Positions 32,484 to 40,456 of a DNA stretch of 53,596 nt are shown piece after piece (position 1 is the first letter of the stretch; each line of letters starts with the position of its first letter). A program made the position numbers and the translations under genes. The stretch lies in contig NZ_HG931173.1 of the NCBI RefSeq assembly GCF_000582785.1, positions 1,240,309 to 1,293,904 on the forward strand, given 5' to 3'. The notes below the pieces were generated by a model. That model saw only the letters and a list, made by a program, of their open reading frames with translations. It ran no database searches and had not been told where the DNA came from. Source of the stretch: Candidatus Blastococcus massiliensis AP3. Lineage in GTDB: Bacteria > Actinomycetota > Actinomycetes > Mycobacteriales > Geodermatophilaceae.

Positions 32484-34265
32484 ATGGACGACGCCCGCGA
32501 CACCCCGCACGCCGACCGGACCGGGTTGTCCGCGCTGCGCCTGCTCCTGCCCTACATCCGGCCCTACCGCCGGCTGGTCGCGCTGACCTTCGGTGCCGCG
32601 CTCCTGGCCACGCTGACGCAACTGGCCGTCCCGCTGATCACCGCGGCCGTCGTCGACGGACCGATCGCCGACGGCGACCGCGCCGGGCTGTGGCCGCTCC
32701 TGGGCCTGGCGCTGGCCTTCGGGATCGCGGAGGCGGTGCTGTTCTTCGTCCGCCGCTGGGCCATGAACCGCAGCTGCCTGCAGATCGAGCGCGACCTGCG
32801 CGACGCCCTCTACCAGCGGCTGCAGCGACTGCCGGTCGCCTTCCACGACCGCTGGGCCTCGGGCCAGCTGCTGTCCCGCGCGACCAGCGACATGTCCACC
32901 GTCCGCCGGTTCGTGGGGTTCGCCGCGGTCTTCCTCATCGTCAACCTGATCACCTGCGCGGTGGTCTCGGTGCTGCTGCTGCTCACCTACTGGCCGCTCG
33001 GCGTCGCCGTCCTGCTCACCACGCTTCCGCTGACCGTCCTGGCGCTGCGCTGGGAGAAGCGCTACAACCTGCAGTCCCGCCGGGTGCAGGACCAGCAGGG
33101 CGAGCTCGCGACCGACGTCGAGGAGGCCGTGCAGGGCATCCGGGTGGTGAAGTCGCTCGGCCGCAGCGGGCTGGTGTTCGGCCGCTACGACGCCAAGGCG
33201 CGTCACCTGCGCCGGCTGGAGCTGGACAAGGTGCGCACGCTCGCCCTGCTGTGGTGCGTCTTCGAGCTGCACCCGCAGGTGACCCTCGCGGTCATCCTGG
33301 TGGGCGGCGCGTTCGCGGTGAGCGGCGGCGCCCTGACCATCGGCGGGCTGGTGGCGTTCGTCGCCCTGTTCACCGTGCTGCTGTGGCCGATCCTGTCGCT
33401 GGGCTTCCTGTTCGCCTTCGCCCAGGAGACCGCCAGCGCGTGCGAGCGCATCGGCGAACTGCTCGACGAGCCGCTCACCGTCACCGACCGTCCCGGCGTT
33501 GGGCCGCGGCCGATCGGCTCCCCCGCCCGGCTCCGCTTCGAGGACGTGGGCTTCACCCATCCCGGCTCGTCCACCCCGGTGCTCGAGGGCGTCGACCTCG
33601 AGCTCGCCCCCGGTGAGACCGTCGCGCTGGTCGGCGCCACCGGATCGGGGAAGACGACCCTCACCTCGCTGGTCGGGCGGCTGCACGACGTGACCGCCGG
33701 CCGGGTCACCCTCGACGGCGTCGACGTGCGCGACCTGCCGCTGGCCCAGCTGCGCGGGATCGTCGCGGTCGCCTTCGAGGAGGCGACGCTGTTCTCGATG
33801 AGCGTCCGGGAGAACCTGACGCTGGGCCGCCCCGACGCGACCGACGCCGACGTCGCCGAGGCACTGCGCACGGCGCAGGCCGACTTCGTGCACGACCTGC
33901 CCTGGGGGCTCGACACCCGCATCGGCGAGCAGGGCCTGTCGCTGTCCGGCGGGCAGCGGCAGCGGCTGGCGCTGGCGCGGGCCGTCCTGGGCCGCCCCTC
34001 GGTGCTGGTCCTCGACGACCCCCTGTCCGCACTCGACGTGCACACCGAGGCCCTCGTCGAGCGGGCCCTGCGCGACGTGCTGGCCGGGACCACCGCCCTG
34101 GTCGTCGCGCACCGGCCCTCCACCGTCCTGCTGGCCGACCGGGTGGCGCTGCTGGCGGGCGGGCGGATCGCCGCAATGGGCACGCACTCGGAGCTGCTCG
34201 CCGAGGTGCCGGCCTACCGGGACCTGCTGGCGCAGGAGAGCGACCTGGTGGAGGCGCGACCATGA
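32484..34265 (+). CDS. ABC exporter half-transporter with degenerate ATP site
   Basis: A 593-residue half-exporter with six TM helices (~30-310) and a C-terminal ATPase. Walker A GATGSGKTT (384-392) is intact, and the signature LSGGQ (487-491) and His543 are canonical. But the Q-loop Gln is replaced (Glu432 in AFEEATLF), and the catalytic Walker B Glu is Asp512 (VLDDPLSALD). This is the pattern of the non-catalytic half of heterodimeric exporters such as TM287/288 and BmrCD. Its partner follows with an ATGA overlap. Probable drug, lipid or peptide export; substrate unknown. Confidence 0.92.
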   Translation: MDDARDTPHADRTGLSALRLLLPYIRPYRRLVALTFGAALLATLTQLAVPLITAAVVDGPIADGDRAGLWPLLGLALAFGIAEAVLFFVRRWAMNRSCLQIERDLRDALYQRLQRLPVAFHDRWASGQLLSRATSDMSTVRRFVGFAAVFLIVNLITCAVVSVLLLLTYWPLGVAVLLTTLPLTVLALRWEKRYNLQSRRVQDQQGELATDVEEAVQGIRVVKSLGRSGLVFGRYDAKARHLRRLELDKVRTLALLWCVFELHPQVTLAVILVGGAFAVSGGALTIGGLVAFVALFTVLLWPILSLGFLFAFAQETASACERIGELLDEPLTVTDRPGVGPRPIGSPARLRFEDVGFTHPGSSTPVLEGVDLELAPGETVALVGATGSGKTTLTSLVGRLHDVTAGRVTLDGVDVRDLPLAQLRGIVAVAFEEATLFSMSVRENLTLGRPDATDADVAEALRTAQADFVHDLPWGLDTRIGEQGLSLSGGQRQRLALARAVLGRPSVLVLDDPLSALDVHTEALVERALRDVLAGTTALVVAHRPSTVLLADRVALLAGGRIAAMGTHSELLAEVPAYRDLLAQESDLVEARP

Positions 34266-36091
34266 CCGCGGACCAGGACCTGCCCGACCAGAGCTGGCGC
34301 GGCGTCGCCACGGAGGACTCCGACGACCTGCCCACGGGCGCCGGGATCTTCCTGCGCGACCGATCCCGGCGGCTGCTCGGCGAGCTGCTGCGGCCGCACC
34401 GGCGGGCGCTGTGGTGGCTGCTGGCGACGATCGTCGTGCAGAACGCCGCCTGGCTGGCCGGCCCGCTGCTCATCGGCGTGGGCATCGACGTCGCCGTCCC
34501 CGCGCTCATGGACGGAGACCCCTGGCCGCTGGTGTGGATCAGCACGGCGATGCTGGCCGCGGCGGGGCTGGACACCGCGCTGCGGTTCGTCTTCCTGACC
34601 CGGTCGGGCCGGGTGGGCCAGGCGATGCTGCTGACCCTGCGCCGGCGGGTGTTCACCCACGTGCAGAAGCTGCCGCTGTCCTTCCACGAGCGGTACACCT
34701 CCGGCAAGACGATCAGCCGGCTGACCAGCGACGTCGAGGCGCTGGCCGAGCTGCTCGACGAGGGCCTGGACAACCTGGTCACCGCGCTGTTCAGCGTGCT
34801 GACCATCGGCGTCGTGCTGGTCGTGCTCGACCCGCCGCTGGGCTTCGTCGCCCTGCTGGGGTTCCCCGCGCTGTTCCTGGTCGCCCGGTGGTTCCAGCGC
34901 AACAGCACCGTCGCCTACCGGCGCACCCGCGAGACGATCGCCGCCCTCATCGTCCAGTTCACCGAGACCTTCGGCGGCGTCCGGGCGGTGCAGGCCTTCC
35001 GCCGCGAGCCGCGCAACGACCAGCTGTACGCCGCGCTCAACGACGACAACCGCCAGGCGCACCACCGGGCGTTCTGGCTGATCGCCGTCTTCGTGCCGGC
35101 CGTGACGCTGATCGGGAACCTGACCACGGTCGCCGTCCTCGGTTACGGCGCGCTGCGGGTCCTGGACGGCGCGCTGGCCGTCGGGACGCTGGTGTCCTTC
35201 CTGCTCTACCTGCGGCGGTTCTTCGACCCGTTGCAGGACATCGCGATGTTCTACAACAGCTACCAGTCGGCCACGGCCGCACTCGAGAAGCTCTCCGGCG
35301 TCCTCGAGGAGCGGCCCACCGTGCCGGAACCGGCCGACCCGGTGCCGCTCCCGGCCGCCGTCGGCGAGGTGGTCCTCGACCGGGTGGGCTTCGGCTACAC
35401 CGACAGCACCGTGCTGCCCGAGCTCACGCTGACCGTGCCGCCCGGCCAGACCGTCGCCCTGGTGGGCACGACCGGTGCGGGCAAGTCGACGCTGGCCCGG
35501 CTGGTCGCGCGGTTCTACGACCCCGTCAGCGGCGAGGTGCGGCTGGACGGCGTCCCGCTGCACCGGCTGTCCGACGGGGACCTGCGACGCGCCGTGGTGA
35601 TGGTGACCCAGGAGAGCTTCCTGTTCTCCGGCACGGTCGCCGACAACATCGCCTTCGGCCGCCCGGGGGCCACCCGCGAGCAGATCGAGGGCGCCGCCCG
35701 GGCGATCGGGGCGCACTCCTTCATCGCCGACCTGCCCGAGGGCTACGACACCGAGGTGGACAAGCGCGGCGGGCGGTTGTCCGCCGGGCAGCGGCAGCTC
35801 GTGAGCTTCGCGCGCGCCTTCCTCGCCGACCCCGCCGTGCTGGTCCTCGACGAGGCCACCAGCTCCCTGGACGTGCCGAGCGAGCGCCTGGTGCAGCACG
35901 CGCTGCGGACCCTGCTCGCCGACCGGACGGCGCTGATCATCGCCCACCGGCTGTCCACCGTGGAGATCGCCGGCCGGGTGCTCGTGATGGAGGCGGGGCG
36001 GATCGTCGAGGACGGCACCCCCACCGAACTCGTGGCCGGAGCCGGCCGCTTCGCCGCGTTGCACCAGGCCTGGGCCGACAGCCTCGTCTGA
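34262..36091 (+). CDS. ABC exporter half-transporter, catalytic partner
   Basis: A 609-residue half-exporter: six TM helices (~48-330), then an ATPase with Walker A GTTGAGKST (402-410), Q-loop Gln450, Walker B VLVLDE with catalytic Glu531, and His562. Its signature is LSAGQ (506-510), altered from LSGGQ; it would face the degenerate Walker A/B of the upstream subunit, so the two deviations fall in the same composite site. An extra ~45 residues precede TM1. The start overlaps the partner's stop by four bases. Together they form one heterodimeric exporter. Confidence 0.93.
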   Translation: MTADQDLPDQSWRGVATEDSDDLPTGAGIFLRDRSRRLLGELLRPHRRALWWLLATIVVQNAAWLAGPLLIGVGIDVAVPALMDGDPWPLVWISTAMLAAAGLDTALRFVFLTRSGRVGQAMLLTLRRRVFTHVQKLPLSFHERYTSGKTISRLTSDVEALAELLDEGLDNLVTALFSVLTIGVVLVVLDPPLGFVALLGFPALFLVARWFQRNSTVAYRRTRETIAALIVQFTETFGGVRAVQAFRREPRNDQLYAALNDDNRQAHHRAFWLIAVFVPAVTLIGNLTTVAVLGYGALRVLDGALAVGTLVSFLLYLRRFFDPLQDIAMFYNSYQSATAALEKLSGVLEERPTVPEPADPVPLPAAVGEVVLDRVGFGYTDSTVLPELTLTVPPGQTVALVGTTGAGKSTLARLVARFYDPVSGEVRLDGVPLHRLSDGDLRRAVVMVTQESFLFSGTVADNIAFGRPGATREQIEGAARAIGAHSFIADLPEGYDTEVDKRGGRLSAGQRQLVSFARAFLADPAVLVLDEATSSLDVPSERLVQHALRTLLADRTALIIAHRLSTVEIAGRVLVMEAGRIVEDGTPTELVAGAGRFAALHQAWADSLV

Positions 36092-36127
36092 GTGGAACAC
36101 GCTGTTCGGATGGGTCGTTGCCCCGGT

Positions 36128-36601
36128 ATGAGTGCTTCCGTGTCGATGCCGCTGGGCGGCGTCCAGGTCGGTTCCTACGACAGCTACGAGCGTGCGCAGG
36201 CCGCCGTCGACCACCTCTCCGACGAGAAGTTCCCCGTCGAGAACGTGACGATCATCGGCTCGGACCTGCGTCAGGTCGAGAAGGTGCTCGGCCGGCTGAC
36301 CACCGGACGGGCGATCGGCGCCGGGGCGGCCGGCGGCGCCTGGTGGGGCCTGTTCGTCGGGTTGCTCCTGGGCATCTTCGCCCCCGACGGTGCAGGGTGG
36401 ATCGGCTCCGTGCTCGCCGGCCTGCTCATCGGTCTCGTCTTCGGCGCACTGTTCGGCTGGATGGGCTACGCGGCCACCCAGGGCAAGCGCGACTTCACCA
36501 GCACCAGCCGGATCGTCGCCGCCCGCTACGACGTCATGTGCGCCCCGGCCCACGCCGAGCAGGCCCGGGAACTCCTCGCGCGGTTCAGCCTCCGCTTCTA
36601 A
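36128..36601 (+). CDS. General-stress-protein-like (YflT-type) membrane protein
   Basis: A 157-residue protein with an N-terminal YflT/GSP17M-type domain (VGSYDSYERAQAAVDHLSD and VENVTIIGSDLRQVEKVLGRLT, ~16-62), followed by two TM helices or a glycine-zipper pair (~67-120; GAGAAGGAWWGLFVGLLLG and a second LLIGLVFGALFGWMG) and a soluble tail with SRIVAARYDVMC. Similar proteins respond to general stress in Bacillus; the role here is unknown. The ATG at 36128 has no clear ribosome site. An imperfect dyad GAACA-CGC-TGTTC (36095-36107) lies just upstream. Its TAA overlaps the stop of the convergent methyltransferase gene by two bases. Confidence 0.8.
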   Translation: MSASVSMPLGGVQVGSYDSYERAQAAVDHLSDEKFPVENVTIIGSDLRQVEKVLGRLTTGRAIGAGAAGGAWWGLFVGLLLGIFAPDGAGWIGSVLAGLLIGLVFGALFGWMGYAATQGKRDFTSTSRIVAARYDVMCAPAHAEQARELLARFSLRF

Positions 36602-37404
36602 CGGAGGGCGGCGAAGGCGACCGCGGCCGCGGCCGCCACGCCGAGTGAGTCCACCCCGGAGCGCATGGGGATGCGCGCGCGAACCCGTGCGGCCCGTTGC
36701 GCCTCCGGGGTCAGCCCGGGGCCCTCGGCGCCCAGCAGCACCGCGGTGCGCGGGTGCGCGCGCGGATCGACGTCGGCCAGGTCGACCGCGTCGTCGGCAG
36801 GGGTGAGCGCGACGGTGAGGTAGCCGGCGTCATGCAGCCGGTCCAGGCCGCCGGGCCAGTCGGGCAGCACGGCGAACGGCAACGTCAGCACGTGGCCCAT
36901 CGAGACCCGCACCGACCGCCGGTAGAGCGGATCGGCGCAGCGCGGGTCCAGCAGCAGCCCGTCCACGCCCAGCGCGACCGCTGAACGGGCGATCGACCCG
37001 AGGTTCTCGTGGTCGTTGAGGGCCTCGAGGATCGCCAGGCGGCGCGGAGCCGCCGGGTCGGGGCCGCGGAGCAGCCCCCCGAGGTCCGCAGCGGGCAGTC
37101 GGTCGGCCGATGCCAGCGCGCCCCGGGTCAGCCGGAAGCCGATGACCTCCGAGAGCACCCACTTGTCGGCGACGTAGACGGGGGCGTCGGCGGGCACCCC
37201 GAGTGCCTCCACCCGGCCCGGCACCCCGAACACCGCCCGCACCCGGTAGGGCGAGAGCAGCAACCGCTCGATCGCCGCCGTGCCCTCCACGATGACCGGC
37301 GAGACGCCGGGTGGCGCACCCGCCGGCCGGTCTCCCGCCTTGAGGTCGCGGAAGTCGGCCACCCGCGGGTCCTGCGGATCGGTGATCAGGACGGGCGGGG
37401 GCAT
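36598..37404 (-). CDS. TrmH/SpoU-family RNA 2'-O-methyltransferase
   Basis: A 268-residue SPOUT methyltransferase. An N-terminal substrate-binding domain (~1-115, with VIVEGTAAIERLLLSPYRVRAVFG) is followed by the knotted catalytic domain: motif 1 ALNDHENLGSIARSAVALGVDG (the N-x-G-x-x-R pattern), motif 2 TAVLLGAEGPGLTPEA and motif 3 IPMRSGVDSLGVAAAAAVA (here S-G-V-D-S-L instead of the common N-S-L). It probably methylates a tRNA or rRNA ribose. The M. tuberculosis homologue in the same neighbourhood is Rv0881, from memory. ATG 37404 chosen; ATG 37416 is possible. Confidence 0.9.
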   Translation of the reverse strand: MPPPVLITDPQDPRVADFRDLKAGDRPAGAPPGVSPVIVEGTAAIERLLLSPYRVRAVFGVPGRVEALGVPADAPVYVADKWVLSEVIGFRLTRGALASADRLPAADLGGLLRGPDPAAPRRLAILEALNDHENLGSIARSAVALGVDGLLLDPRCADPLYRRSVRVSMGHVLTLPFAVLPDWPGGLDRLHDAGYLTVALTPADDAVDLADVDPRAHPRTAVLLGAEGPGLTPEAQRAARVRARIPMRSGVDSLGVAAAAAVAFAALR

Positions 37405-37438
37405 GCCGCCGATCATGCCTGCCGCGCGAGGAAGCCCA

Positions 37439-37491
37439 TTGACGCGCCCTCGACAACTCATCTAGCGTTGAGTTCATCACTCGTTGAGTTC
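37439..37491 (+). promoter_or_regulatory. Promoter and operator of the ABC/TetR operon
   Basis: A -35-like TTGACG (37439-37444) and a -10-like TAGCGT (37463-37468), 18 bp apart, are overlapped by dyads. AACTCA (37455-37460) faces TGAGTT (37469-37474), and ACTC-GTT-GAGT follows around 37479-37489. The 10-mer CGTTGAGTTC is repeated directly at 37466-37475 and 37482-37491, a 16-bp period. A TetR gene closes the operon, so this is probably its autoregulatory site. Confidence 0.6.
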
Positions 37492-37503
37492 CGAGGAGTC
37501 GTC

Positions 37504-38217
37504 ATGGACGCCGTCGTCGTCCGGGATCTCGTGGTCGACCGGGGACCACGCCGCGTGCTGCACGGGCTCGGTTTCACCGTCCCGCCCGGTCAGGTGACCG
37601 GGCTGCTCGGTCCCAGCGGCAGCGGGAAGAGCACGCTGATGCGGGCCCTGGTCGGCGTGCAGAAGGTGCGCTCCGGCGAGGTCACCGTGCTCGGCGAACC
37701 GGCGGGCGCCGCCGGCCTGCGCCGACGGGTCGGCTACGTGACCCAGGCGCCCAGCGTCTACGCCGACCTGACCGTGCGCGAGAACGCCCACTACTTCGCC
37801 GCCCTCTACGGCCGCGGCACCCGGGTGGCCGACGCCGCCATCGCCGACGTCGGCCTCGCCGACGCCGCCGGCCAGCTCGTCGGCGACCTGTCGGGCGGCC
37901 AGCGTGGCCGCGCCTCGCTGGCGTGCGCGCTCGTCGGCGAGCCGGAACTGCTGGTGCTCGACGAGCCGACCGTCGGGCTCGACCCGGTGCTCCGGGTCGA
38001 GCTGTGGGAGCGGTTCGCCGCCCTGGCCGCCGCCGGCACGACCCTGGTCGTCTCCAGCCACGTCATGGACGAGGCCAGCCGCTGCGACCGGCTCCTGCTG
38101 CTGCGCGAGGGCGAACTGCTGGCCGACACCACGCCGGCCCGGCTGCGCGCCGACACCGGGACCGCCGACCTCGAGGAAGCCTTCCTCCGGCTCGTCCGGG
38201 AGCAGGTGGCGGCATGA
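37504..38217 (+). CDS. ABC transporter ATPase (ABC-2/drug-resistance type)
   Basis: A 237-residue ATP-binding subunit: Walker A GPSGSGKST (~36-44), Q-loop VGYVTQAPSVYADLTVREN, signature LSGGQRGR, Walker B LLVLDEPTVGLD, and switch His in SSHVMDE. The closing LEEAFLRLV motif is typical of DrrA/CcmA-like ATPases. The ATG at 37504 has GAGGAG about 6 bases upstream. Stop and permease start overlap (ATGA 38214-38217). With the permease and the TetR regulator it forms a self-regulated efflux unit; substrate unknown. Confidence 0.93.
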   Translation: MDAVVVRDLVVDRGPRRVLHGLGFTVPPGQVTGLLGPSGSGKSTLMRALVGVQKVRSGEVTVLGEPAGAAGLRRRVGYVTQAPSVYADLTVRENAHYFAALYGRGTRVADAAIADVGLADAAGQLVGDLSGGQRGRASLACALVGEPELLVLDEPTVGLDPVLRVELWERFAALAAAGTTLVVSSHVMDEASRCDRLLLLREGELLADTTPARLRADTGTADLEEAFLRLVREQVAA

Positions 38218-38981
38218 GCACCGCGATGAGCCCCGCGCTGACCGCCGCCACCACCGGGCGCGTCCTGCGGCAGCTCCGCCACGACCACCGCACCGTCGCG
38301 ATGATGGTCCTGCTGCCCAGCCTGCTGCTGGGGCTGCTCTACCTGGTGTGGCAGGACGTCCCCACCGCACCGGGGCAGCCCAGCACGTTCGACCGGGTCG
38401 GGCTGACCATGCTCGGGATCTTCCCGTTCGTGGTGATGTTCCTGGTGACCAGCATCGCGATGCTGAGGGAGCGCACCTCCGGCACCCTCGAGCGGCTGCT
38501 CACCACGCCGCTGTCGCGCCTGGACCTGCTCGCCGGCTACGGCACTGCGTTCGGTCTCGCCGCCGCGGTGCAGGCAGTGGTCACCGTCACCGTGGCGACG
38601 ACGCTCTACGACCTCGAGGTCGCCGGGTCCCTGGCCCTCGTCGTGCTCATCGCCGTCGTCGACGCCGCGCTCGGGGTGGCGCTGGGACTGCTGGCCAGCG
38701 CCTTCGCCCGGAGCGAGTTCCAGGCCGTGCAGTTCATGCCGGTGATCGTGCTGCCGCAGTTCTTCCTCTGCGGCCTGCTCGTGCCGCGGGACCAGATGGC
38801 CGGGTGGCTGCAGGCGGTCAGCGACGTCCTGCCGCTGACCTACGCGGTCGAGGCGCTGCAGGAGGTGGGACGCTCGCCCGAGGCCACCGGCACGATGTGG
38901 ACCGACGTCGGCATCGTGGCCGGCGCCGCCGTGCTCGCCCTCGCGCTGGCGGCCGGCACCCTGCGGAGGAGGACCAGCTGA
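38214..38981 (+). CDS. ABC-2-type permease
   Basis: A 255-residue six-helix ABC-2 permease. An N-terminal cytoplasmic segment (TGRVLRQLRHDHRTVAMMVL) leads to TM1; then IFPFVVMFLVTSIAMLRER-type TM2 with the coupling sequence ERTSGTLERLLTTPLSRLDLL (~92-112), TM3-TM5 (~115-215) including QAVQFMPVIVLPQFFLCGLLVP, and a final TM. This matches DrrB/YadH-like drug permeases. It is translationally coupled to the ATPase before it and to the TetR gene after it. Confidence 0.92.
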   Translation: MSTAMSPALTAATTGRVLRQLRHDHRTVAMMVLLPSLLLGLLYLVWQDVPTAPGQPSTFDRVGLTMLGIFPFVVMFLVTSIAMLRERTSGTLERLLTTPLSRLDLLAGYGTAFGLAAAVQAVVTVTVATTLYDLEVAGSLALVVLIAVVDAALGVALGLLASAFARSEFQAVQFMPVIVLPQFFLCGLLVPRDQMAGWLQAVSDVLPLTYAVEALQEVGRSPEATGTMWTDVGIVAGAAVLALALAAGTLRRRTS

Positions 38982-39589
38982 GCAGCGAGACCCGGCGTCC
39001 CGGACGGCGTCCCGGCAACCCGGACACGCGGGAGGCGGTGCTCGCCGCGGCGCGCAGCGCGTTCGGCGAGCGCGGGTTCGACGGGGCCACGATCCGCGGC
39101 ATCGCGACCGCCGCCGGGGTGGATCCGGCCCTGGTCCACCACTACTTCGGCAGCAAGGACCGGCTCTTCCTCGCCGCCATCGAGGCCCCGGCCGACCCGG
39201 CCGAGCTGCTGCCCGAGGTGCTGGCCGGCGGCAGGGACCACGTCGGCGAGAACGTCGTCCGGCTCCTGCTCCGCCTGTGGGACGGACCGATGCAGCCCGC
39301 GGGGCTCGCGCTGCTCAGGTCGGCCGTGGGCAACGAGTGGGGGGCCAAGCTCCTGCGGGAGTTCCTCGTCACCCAGGTGCTGCGGCGCGTCGTCGGCAGC
39401 CTGGACCTGCCGCCCCGGGAGGCGGAGATCCGCGGCGCGCTCGTCCTCTCGCAGCTGACCGGCGTCGTACTGAGCCGCTACATCCTGCGCATCGAGCCGC
39501 TGGCCACGAGCAGCCCCGAGAACCTCGTGGCCGCGATCGGCCCGACCGTGCAGCGCTACCTCACCGGCGACGTCGAGCTGCCGGGCTGA
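38978..39589 (+). CDS. TetR-family regulator, apparent CTG start
   Basis: A 203-residue repressor. The DNA-binding domain covers ~15-65: TREAVLAAARSAFGERGFDGATIRGIATAAGVDPALVHHYFGSKDR in family order, with recognition helix DPALVHHYF. The remaining helices form a ligand domain. No ATG, GTG or TTG exists before helix 1, but a CTG at 38978 has GGAGGAGG five bases upstream and overlaps the permease stop as CTGA. A GTG at 39038 would cut into helix 1 and lacks a ribosome site. It probably represses this operon from the site at 37455-37491, relieved by the transported compound. Confidence 0.88.
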   Translation: MSSETRRPGRRPGNPDTREAVLAAARSAFGERGFDGATIRGIATAAGVDPALVHHYFGSKDRLFLAAIEAPADPAELLPEVLAGGRDHVGENVVRLLLRLWDGPMQPAGLALLRSAVGNEWGAKLLREFLVTQVLRRVVGSLDLPPREAEIRGALVLSQLTGVVLSRYILRIEPLATSSPENLVAAIGPTVQRYLTGDVELPG

Positions 39590-39595
39590 CGACCG

Positions 39596-40429
39596 TCAGC
39601 CGCCGGCGCGCGACATCCGGGCCAGCTGCCGCGCCTGGGCGACCAGCCGGCCGGTGGAGTCCCAGATGGTGCAGTCCTCGTCGAGCCAGCCGCCGGCGAT
39701 CTGCCGGGCGCTGGTCTCCGCGAGGCACCAGCCCTCCGCGGGCAGCCCGCGGACCAGGACCTGGAGCTGCACGGTCGGGGCCCAGCCGCGGTGGCCGATC
39801 ACGAACCCCAGCGGCGGCAGGACGTCGGCGAAGGTGAGCAGCGCCAGCGGGTCGGCCGGGCGGCCGTCGACGAAGCGCACCCAGGCGCGGATCACCGGCT
39901 CGTCGGACGGTTCGCCGATCGTCCACCCGGCGGTCGCGGGGTCCAGCCGGCTGTCCACGTGCCGGCTCAGGCCCGGCCGCTTGCTGGGGTCCGGGTTGAG
40001 CCGCGCGGCCAGGTCGATGCAGTCCTCCGGCGGCGGCATGACCGGCATCGGCGCGTCCTCGTACTCCGGAGCCTCGTCGCCGAGGGTGGCGGTGGTCGCC
40101 TGGACGGTGAGGGACGGCCGGCCGGCCGCGTCGGAGAGCGTGACCAGCGAGTGGGCGAGGGTCCGCCCCGCGGCACCGGGGGTGACCTTCAGCTGCACCG
40201 TGTCGGCCGCCGTCGTCCGCACGTAGCTCGCGGCCACCGCGACCGGGTGGGGGTGCGGGCTGTCCATGACCGCGGCCTGCGCCGCCACCGACAGCAGGTA
40301 GCCGCCGTTGAGGATGCCGCCGCCGACCTGCCAGGTGGGGTCGAGGTCGGCGAGGAAGACGTCCCCCTCGGTCCGGCGGACGGCGGTGGCGGTGTCGAAG
40401 TCGTACGACTGGTCATCGGTCTGCGGCAC
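39596..40429 (-). CDS. Acyl-CoA thioesterase, double-hotdog type
   Basis: A 277-residue thioesterase with two hotdog domains in tandem. The first (~15-115) carries DPTWQVGGGILNGGYLLSVAAQAA, where NGGY replaces the usual nucleophile region of TesB-like proteins. The second (~145-270) includes AWVRFVDGRPADPLALLTFADVLPP and GWCLAETSARQIAGGWLDED with a WD near the end. Such actinobacterial enzymes hydrolyse acyl-CoAs of unknown chain length. The GTG at 40429 is used; the ribosome site is weak. Divergent from the aldo/keto reductase with a 27-bp gap, and convergent with tetR. Confidence 0.82.
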   Translation of the reverse strand: MPQTDDQSYDFDTATAVRRTEGDVFLADLDPTWQVGGGILNGGYLLSVAAQAAVMDSPHPHPVAVAASYVRTTAADTVQLKVTPGAAGRTLAHSLVTLSDAAGRPSLTVQATTATLGDEAPEYEDAPMPVMPPPEDCIDLAARLNPDPSKRPGLSRHVDSRLDPATAGWTIGEPSDEPVIRAWVRFVDGRPADPLALLTFADVLPPLGFVIGHRGWAPTVQLQVLVRGLPAEGWCLAETSARQIAGGWLDEDCTIWDSTGRLVAQARQLARMSRAGG

Positions 40430-40456
40430 GACCGACAGAGTGCCAGGGTGGCCGTC

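Noticed and set aside
36095-36107. GAACA-CGC-TGTTC dyad as a LexA box
   Set aside because: GAAC and GTTC are separated by five bases instead of four and the flanking TCG/CGA are missing.
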